From positions 1 to 9,430 of the forward strand of contig CAXBVF010000045.1 in NCBI GenBank assembly GCA_963979005.1: a DNA stretch of 9,430 bases, given 5' to 3'. The stretch's first letter is position 1. Each line of letters begins with the position of its first letter. The notes beneath the pieces are model-generated. The model was not told the origin of the DNA. It worked only from the letters and a program-made list of their open reading frames with translations, and made no database searches. The DNA comes from UBA6164 sp963979005 (GTDB lineage: Bacteria > Patescibacteriota > Gracilibacteria > BD1-5 > UBA6164). Shown piece after piece: positions 6,504 through 9,430 of this stretch. The position numbers and the translations under genes are program-made.

Positions 6504-8180
6504 TTAATTAAATTTCTCTGAAAATACATTTTCATATCAGGCTTTTTTCAAATATTCCATTGATCAAGCTACAACTCAAGGGTTTCAACAAATATAAAAT
6601 TCTGTATTTTTATCAAATTTAAATTTCGTTAAATCTATTCTTCAATAATTATATTCTTCTGTTTCTTCTCTAGATAGATAAATATGAGTTTTTAAGTTTT
6701 GTATTTCATTTATTTCATCTAGATAAAATAGGTCTTTTTTAGCTTGAGCTCAGAAAAATAACTGATTATCTTTAGATTTCATATCTCATGATATCATATT
6801 CATAATTGGTGATAATCATGTACCAGTAGCTATAAAAACTTTTGGATTATCAGTATCTTTTAAAATAAAATCTCAATAAATTCATTTTATTTTGATCGTA
6901 TCTCAAACTTCTACAGTTTTTAAAAACCTTCCTGCCCTTCAGGTTTCTTTTAATTTTATTCAAAAAGTTAATGTATGATGCTTAAAAGATACTATAGAGT
7001 AAGCACGTGAGAATTCTCAATCAAAATCATTTAAAAGTAAAATTGCATATTGTCATCTAATAACATCAATATCACTATTTATTTTTAAATTAATTTCTAA
7101 AACATCATCTGTTAACATTTCGTGTGAAACAACTTCTCATAAATATCATCAAAATACAGTATTTGTTTCTCAATAATATGGTTCAAAATCAGATTTTGTT
7201 ACACCACATACTGGACATCTCCAATCATCTGGAATATCCTCAAATTTTGTACCTGGTTCTATTCAACTATCTGGATCTCATACACTCTCGTCATAAATAT
7301 ATCAACAAGGTATACATAAATATTTAGTAGTTTCTCAACTATTTTTTTCTGTTTTGTTTGATAAATATGATGTAGCTCTAAGAATTACTACCAAAGCTAA
7401 TAAAAATATATAAAAATTATCAAACCTAGATGCAAAAGCAACATGAATAATACTTAATAAATATGTTGGATAAACTAGAGATTGTAATATTTTCCATCAT
7501 TTTCATGAAAGTAATTTAATGGAAACTTTATTCGATGTAATTCATAAAATAAGCATCAAAAATCAAGCTACAACTCAACTTAAAGCATCAAATCTAAGTA
7601 ATAAATTATCATAAACATATTTCAGGTATGATACATCACTATGATATTTTGTTTGAAAAGTGTATTCAATAGTAAAATATTCTAATCAATGCCTAAAAAA
7701 GAAAATAAAACTTATTATTCAGAAAATTTTTCTCGATAAGATAAAATTTTCTCTAATACTTGAATTTTTTATAAATCTAAGAAGCGGACTAACAATTAAC
7801 GCAAATGATAGGTATAGAAATGCTAGTTTTCAATATATTCTTAATTCTAAATTAGCCTCTCAAGCATTTTCTATTAAAAAATTATTATTTAGAAAGAATG
7901 TTGGGACAACTAATAAAGATAAGTAAAAAATAGACTTGATGGTATATAATGTTTCTTCTCTAAAAATATTATTATTAATCTTTATAAACTTTAATAAGAT
8001 TAATCAAATAGATCAAATGAACAAATATACAAAATAAATTGATGTATAAATGTCTGAAAAGTTAAACTGATGAATACTTTCTAAATCTACAACTGTTAAA
8101 ATATATAGTAATGGAAAAATAAGCATTCAATAAAAGATATTTAAAATTGTCATTAAATATTTTTGAATTATTATTTTCAT
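6504..8180 (-). CDS. Heme-type ferric-reductase membrane domain/rubredoxin/FNR fusion oxidoreductase
   Basis: A 558-residue multidomain redox protein. Residues 1-275 hold about seven or eight membrane helices resembling the MsrQ/YedZ ferric-reductase-like family, including RKIFGIISFIFFFRHGLEY (His164) and WWKILQSLVYPTYLLSIIH (His246). The His usual in the LHRLVY-type motif is Gln233. Residues 286-336 are a complete rubredoxin with iron ligands Cys289, Cys292, Cys322 and Cys325 (CIPCGYIYD, DDWRCPVCG). Residues 345-558 are an FNR-type NAD(P)H:flavin module: FAD motif RAYS (392-395), nucleotide motif ATGTGLSP (451-458), CGNPG (531-535) and C-terminal SEKFN. Electrons would flow NAD(P)H to FAD to rubredoxin to membrane heme and perhaps outward. 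The operon position, 14 bp after the exported Ala-rich gene and 12 bp before the Cys-rich anchor, supports this. No Shine-Dalgarno is seen. Exact acceptor and family are uncertain. Confidence 0.88.
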
Positions 8181-8194
8181 ATTTGTATAATTTA

Positions 8195-9316
8195 TTAACT
8201 AGCTGTTGTTGTTGTATCTGCTTGATTTGCTGCAGCTTGTTGTGCTGCATCTAGCCTAGCTTGTTCTGCCGCAGCTGCTTGTGCTGCTGCAATTCTTGCT
8301 TGTTCTGCTGCTCTAACTTGTGCTGCATCTTTTTCAGCTGCTGCTGCTGCTGCTCTTTGTGCTGCTGCAATTCTCGCTTGTTCTGCTTCCTTAGCTTGAG
8401 ATATAGCTTGAGCTTCTGCTCTAGACTTTGCATCTGCAGCTCTTTTTTCATCTGCAGCACTTACATTTAAATTTGTAGTTACTTGTGTTTCTTGAGTACT
8501 AGCGACTTCTCTAGCAGGAGTGGGTACTTTTTCTTTTACCATAGCAATATCAAAATCACTTGAATCTATATAGACTAAAATTTGTTCATAAACCAAATTA
8601 TTGATTTCAGAAAATAATAAAATCTTTTTATTATATTTTTCTAATATTGCAACATCTGTAATTTTTATTTTTAGTAATCTAAGAGTTGCTATTTTGTCAT
8701 CTATTAAAACATTAACTCTATTATATAGATCAAATTTTTCGGCTGAACTATATTTTTTTGCATCAACCCTTGTTAAGAAGGTAGCAAATCTTTCTTTAAT
8801 TACAAGTTTTTCTTCATCACTTAATTTTGGAGCAACATCTTCAACTACAATTTCTTGTTCAGTTTCTTGTTCGTAAGATTCTGTATTTTGAACAACAGTT
8901 TGAGTATTTGACTCTACTTGACTAGTAGATGTAACTGAAGTTGCTGTATTAGCTCAACATACAGTTCTTGGTTCTTGTACTTGTTCACCAGAAGCCGTAG
9001 TAACAGTATCATAAACAGTAGTACAAGTTTGATTTGGATTTGATATATTTGCAGTATTTGTAGTAGTCGTTGTCCTAGAAGTATTAGAATAGTTTCATGA
9101 TTCTTTTTCATATCAACCACTCTCTTTTTCTCCACTTTCTTGACCACCACTTTCTGCATATGTATTAGCAATAAAAGAAATATCCAATTTTTTTACTGTC
9201 CAAAAACTATTTAAACTATCATCTTGTAGCGATACTATTCAACCAAATGACATAGAAGATATAAAAAATATACTTCAAACAACTATTACTCTAATAAATC
9301 ATTTCTTCAACTTCAT
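8195..9316 (-). CDS. Exported Thr-rich/Ala-rich repeat protein, first gene of the redox operon
   Basis: A 373-residue protein. The N-terminus (KLKKGFIRVIVVGSIFFISS) is a signal peptide or anchor. A low-complexity Gly/Ser/Thr/Gln region at about 55-160 contains Cys98 and Cys120. A predicted helical domain covers about 165-262 (LSDEEKLVIKERFATFLTRV onward). The C-terminal tail at 287-373 is rich in Ala, Glu, Gln and Arg, probably a long helix or coiled coil. In the tail a 13-residue unit repeats four times from residue 311 (AEQARIAAAQRAA, then degenerate, then AEQARIAAAQAAA, then AEQARLDAAQQAA). DTVTTAS (103-109) recurs as the C-terminal DTTTTAS. No family is recognised; a surface or periplasm-spanning structural partner of the redox fusion is inference. 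The start has the only well-placed Shine-Dalgarno in the window, and the promoter at 9352-9385 matches that of the left-edge secreted gene. Confidence 0.8.
8279..8386. repeat. 30-bp direct repeat encoding the AEQARIAAAQ unit
   Basis: The 30 bases at 8279-8308 recur at 8357-8386 with a single mismatch, 78 bp apart, which equals 26 residues or two 13-residue protein units. The surrounding 8200-8460 is much richer in G+C than the rest of the window because GCT/GCA alanine codons dominate. Such near-identical DNA repeats could expand or contract by slippage or recombination. Confidence 0.7.
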
Positions 9317-9322
9317 AATAAA

Positions 9323-9326
9323 CCTT
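9323..9326 (-). promoter_or_regulatory. Ribosome binding site of the Ala-rich gene
   Basis: On the minus strand AAGG lies 6 nt before the ATG at 9316, inside TATAAGGTTTATTATG. It supports this start codon. It stands out because the other genes in the window have only A/T leaders. Confidence 0.55.
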
Positions 9327-9351
9327 ATATTATATTTTAAAATATTGCTAC

Positions 9352-9385
9352 ATTATATTTCTAAACTGTAAGAGTAATGTAAGAA
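9352..9385 (-). promoter_or_regulatory. Promoter with two 11-bp-spaced TTCTTACA-like direct repeats (site 2)
   Basis: On the minus strand TTCTTACA (9385-9378) and CTCTTACA (9374-9367) lie exactly 11 bp apart, followed after 9 bp by a perfect TATAAT (9357-9352). Transcription would start near 9345, giving a leader of about 29 nt before the ATG at 9316. No -35 hexamer is present. Repeat sequence, 11-bp period and 9-bp gap all equal those of site 1 at 168-201, which implies a shared activator, plausibly the response regulator at 1667-2326. It would drive the whole five-gene operon down to 4417. Confidence 0.72.
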
Positions 9386-9430
9386 AAAGTTAAAATATTT
9401 ATAGCACAAATTAAATAAATAGCAAATGTA

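Noticed and set aside
7124..7926. Two plus-strand open frames around 7124-7327 and 7660-7926
   Set aside because: Both lie antisense to the redox fusion, whose rubredoxin and membrane motifs are unmistakable on the minus strand.
8279..8386. Repeats in the Ala-rich gene considered as a CRISPR array
   Set aside because: The repeats are in frame, encode a 13-residue protein unit and have coding spacers; no cas gene is present.
8261..8470. Cysteine-rich plus-strand open frame resembling a metallothionein
   Set aside because: Its Cys codons are the complement of GCA/GCT alanine codons in the Ala-rich repeat protein on the minus strand; it has no independent support.
414..9316. Widespread pseudogenes with in-frame TGA stops
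   Set aside because: The TGA codons fall on conserved glycines, the frames are otherwise perfect and end in TAA/TAG, and table 25 explains all of them at once.
414..9316. TGA as tryptophan (table 4, Mycoplasma-type) or selenocysteine
   Set aside because: Motifs such as DYGIGI, GYGLGL, GTGLSP and INAGGD require Gly at TGA; Trp is encoded by TGG elsewhere; there are far too many TGA codons and no SECIS-like context for Sec.

Overview
The window is very AT-rich (about a quarter G+C by eye) and is only readable if UGA is translated as glycine. Read that way, the short TGA-broken fragments join into full-length proteins whose most conserved family glycines fall on TGA: the DxGxGI and GxGLGL boxes of a histidine kinase, the GG and KG signatures of ApbE, the glycines of an FNR module and of a PhnA domain. 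Separate TGG codons still encode Trp. UGA=Gly is translation table 25, known from Candidatus Gracilibacteria (BD1-5/GN02) and Absconditabacteria (SR1). The organism is therefore very probably one of these reduced Patescibacteria/CPR lineages; I cannot tell which from the sequence.

Layout, left to right. (1) 1-2326, minus strand: an OmpR-type response regulator, its membrane histidine kinase and a tiny acidic lipoprotein form a tight operon. A secreted acidic protein with its own promoter follows and runs off the left edge. (2) 2408-4384, plus strand: a Y-family (UmuC/DinB-like) DNA polymerase, a zinc-ribbon-less PhnA-domain protein and a small one-helix membrane protein. (3) 4399-4439: a long hairpin where the two convergent blocks meet. 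(4) 4417-9316, minus strand: a five-gene operon with gaps of 14 bp or less. In transcription order it encodes an exported Thr-rich/Ala-rich protein, a heme membrane domain-rubredoxin-FNR fusion, a membrane-anchored four-cysteine protein, an ApbE flavin transferase and a P-loop kinase.

How the parts may work together (inference). The fusion holds a complete chain on one polypeptide: NAD(P)H to FAD to rubredoxin iron to a membrane heme-b type domain. ApbE covalently attaches FMN to extracytoplasmic proteins, and the neighbours carry exported domains with paired cysteines. This looks like a compact system for sending cytoplasmic reducing power to the cell surface. The promoter of this operon (around 9352-9385) and that of the secreted acidic gene (around 168-201) share the same architecture: two TTCTTACA-like units 11 bp apart, then 9 bp, then a -10 box. 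Direct repeats of 11 bp are typical of OmpR/PhoB-family binding sites, so the two-component system encoded between them is the natural candidate regulator of both.

Apart from one AAGG before the Ala-rich gene, start codons lack clear Shine-Dalgarno sequences. I see no tRNA, rRNA, CRISPR array, insertion sequence or integrase. No gene-free stretch exceeds 300 bases.
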